From Ziziphus jujuba (taxonomy: Eukaryota > Streptophyta > Magnoliopsida > Rosales > Rhamnaceae), in NCBI RefSeq assembly GCF_031755915.1, contig NC_083385.1:14281001-14345000 (forward strand): a stretch of 64,000 nucleotides of DNA, given 5' to 3'. This document shows, piece by piece, positions 62,051 through 64,000 of this stretch. The notes beneath the pieces are model-generated. The model saw only the letters and a list, made by a program, of their open reading frames with translations. It had not been told where the DNA came from and did not search any database. A program made the position numbers and the translations under genes. Within the stretch, counting starts at the first letter, position 1, and every line of letters starts with the position of its first letter.

Positions 62051-64000
62051 GAAATTGTGTACATATATATATACTGAAACTGGAAACAGAGCCCTCTTTA
62101 TGTGCAATGTACCATTACGGGGGGTGGGGGGGCCCTAATGCCTTAACTTTGTGCCACAATTTAGCCGGCAATGCCTCCCAACCGTTTTTGCCTCTTAACC
62201 CCAACCACCTAGTCAATTTTGGCTAATGTTACAATCTCCACCCCCAAGTGTCTCTGTGTGGGATCCACCCTCACTTTTTTTTATATTATAATTGCTATGA
62301 TACATAAAATTCAAAGGCTTGGGCAGCGAGCATATATAGTGGGGGGTGGGGGTGGGGGTGGGGGGTGACATGCACATATCATATATGGGGTCTGCTTTCA
62401 CAACTTTTAAACGCAAGCATGATGGTTGTCCATGAAAGCTTCACTCCAACAAGTCATATTAATAGAGAGTTCAAGTGGGGCAAGCTAAGCTCTGTTTATA
62501 CCATTTCCCTTTTCCTTTTCTCTCCAAGTCGGTGCGTTTGTTTCTTTGTAATTGCTATTATAATCCTTTCCCTTCCTCATCAATAATATTTACAATAAAT
62601 ATCATTAACATTGACAATACCTCATCTTACTGTCCAACTCCAATATATATCATCCTTCATTTCCTTTTAACGACTAATACAAAATCTCAATGAACTTTAT
62701 GGTTTTCTCCTCTTCTTTTTTCCCCCTTTCTGATACACCCATATCTTTGTGCTTTTCTATTTTTTTTTCTTAACTTTTTCACTTATATATATATAAACTT
62801 AAATTACTTTTTCATCCTCGAGGTAAAAATTCTTATGTCACTTTTCTAGAGTATATAAAATTCTTATAGTATATGTCGCTTTTGCGTGTGCGGACACACA
62901 TCTATCAGACACAAAAACATATGCCCCTTTTCTGATACCGTATTAAAGGTTATGTTTTCTTTCTTTCTTTCTTTTTTTTTTTTTTTTTTTCAGTATACTT
63001 TTTCCTAAAATAATAATAGACTAATTGACGGGTAAAGATTATTGCAAATCAAAAAATAATTAGATGGACTAACCTGGAAAGTTTTACATAACTATGAGAA
63101 GTCAGAATTACTTTTTGAATTCATAGACAATTCTCTTTTTTGGCTTTCAAAATCCACCAATTTTGATCATCAATGTTATAATTACTAACTATATATAAAT
63201 ATATATATATAAAAATATTTACTTTTAGATGCTTTTTTTTTTATCTTATATGTATATACTTAACTAGTTTTGATTGATATTTTTTGTCAAATTGATAACC
63301 AAATTGTCAAACTAAAATCTACCGAGTTTAAAAACTATATATATATATATAATTAAGAAGCAATTAATAAAAACAAAAGCCAAAATTTTAAATTAGCACG
63401 ACTTTGGATTCTATTTACGGCATAAATGGAAGTATGAGAGTGTTGTTGACTAAAGCAAGTACGTAGATGCTTTGCTGACGTGTAGCTCAGAGCATGTTAT
63501 AAGGTGGTTCTCTTTCCCTCCAATAAGTTTTGCACCATTTATGTTATGTTGTGTGTGTGTATGTGTAATGTGATGGGAAAGTACAAAAGCTGAGTGGGAC
63601 TCTATGCCACCTTATTGTACTGCAGTACGATGTAGACAAACACACACACACACACACACAACCAAAAAAACAATAAAAGATTAGGATCATTTGGTAATTA
63701 GGTTTAGAGAATGATTAATCAGGATAGCAAAATTAAATGACACAAACAGCGAAAAGTGCAAAAACCCAAAAAGCAAGGGGGAAAAAAAAAAAAAAAAAAG
63801 GGGTAAAACACACGCGCACACAGTCAGAAAAGACGGGTGCACATAGAGATCCATGCAACTTTTTTACTTAAATCTCTTAAAGTCACAAATCTAAAAAATC
63901 TTAGTCATAGACACGCACACGAACAGTGAGAAATACATGGTCGGCTTAATAGATTAAAAGCAAAATAAAAATAAATAAATAATAAATAAATAAAAACCAG
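62051..64000. other. possible distal promoter of a gene beyond the right edge
   Basis: Composition becomes more mixed from about 62,060 to 62,500, with G-runs, CACC-type words and ordinary-complexity sequence, then returns to AT-rich DNA with (CA)n at about 63,641-63,660 and a poly-A run at about 63,782-63,799. No coding frame is recognised. It could be regulatory DNA for a gene outside the window, but nothing proves this. Confidence 0.3.
62341..62366 (+). repeat. G-quadruplex-type G-tract
   Basis: Four G-runs of 5-6 bases separated by single T residues fit the canonical intramolecular quadruplex pattern with one-base loops. A second G-rich run (GGGGGGTGGGGGGG) lies at 62,119-62,132, on the same strand. 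Confidence 0.9.

Noticed and set aside
1..64000. tRNA, rRNA, known microRNA precursors and CRISPR arrays
   Set aside because: No tRNA B-box with matching A-box, no rRNA sequence, no conserved plant microRNA sequence that I know, and no spaced direct-repeat array were seen on reading; a dedicated scan could still reveal a diverged tRNA or microRNA.

Overview
The window is plant nuclear DNA, almost certainly from a eudicot. The genes have many short GT-AG introns, the intergenic DNA is very AT-rich and full of (TA)n and poly-A/T tracts, and the gene families are plant-type: an R2R3-MYB, a plastid BCAT, a CRWN nuclear lamina protein and a Pro-X carboxypeptidase. A member of the Rosales (for example a jujube relative) would fit, but I cannot confirm the species. 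No tRNA, rRNA, CRISPR array or intact autonomous transposon was found.

Four intact protein-coding genes are present, all on the minus strand, and each could be built exon by exon with a consistent reading frame. (1) 18,943-20,295: a three-exon R2R3-MYB of subgroup 14 (RAX / MYB36 / MYB68 / MYB84 type), 339 aa. (2) 25,613-30,674: a ten-exon plastid branched-chain aminotransferase, 415 aa. (3) 37,109-42,177: a seven-exon CRWN4-like (LITTLE NUCLEI) nuclear lamina protein, 1,077 aa. (4) 50,607-55,150: a ten-exon lysosomal Pro-X carboxypeptidase-like serine peptidase (family S28), 512 aa. They do unrelated jobs (transcription, amino-acid metabolism, nuclear architecture, vacuolar or secreted proteolysis) and show no sign of forming a cluster.

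The more unusual content lies between the genes. At 11,610-12,629 a non-autonomous hAT-like element (8-bp target duplication, TAGGG-type ends) carries an antisense fragment of a D14-type strigolactone-receptor gene, and that fragment is itself split by a 94-bp hairpin MITE. The element sits in one copy of an older ~85-bp tandem duplication. At 14,487-14,858 there is an intronless, stop-containing pseudogene of the OPI10/Hikeshi family. At 46,021-55,880 a tandem segmental duplication carries convergent GDSL-lipase and Pro-X-carboxypeptidase sequences. Unit A (46,021-49,749) holds a heavily deleted carboxypeptidase pseudogene but keeps the last GDSL exon. Unit B (49,750-55,880) has the intact carboxypeptidase but has lost that GDSL exon.

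Several inverted-repeat elements lie in the gaps: 13,051-13,400, 17,963-18,093, 32,548-33,060, a second hAT-like element at 45,100-45,995, and a 1.4-kb purine/pyrimidine-asymmetric foldback at 56,985-58,420. A dispersed AT-rich repeat occurs in opposite orientations at ~1,600-2,160 and ~43,560-44,100. The first 11 kb and last 5.5 kb appear gene-free, apart from possible promoter or UTR material of genes beyond the window edges.
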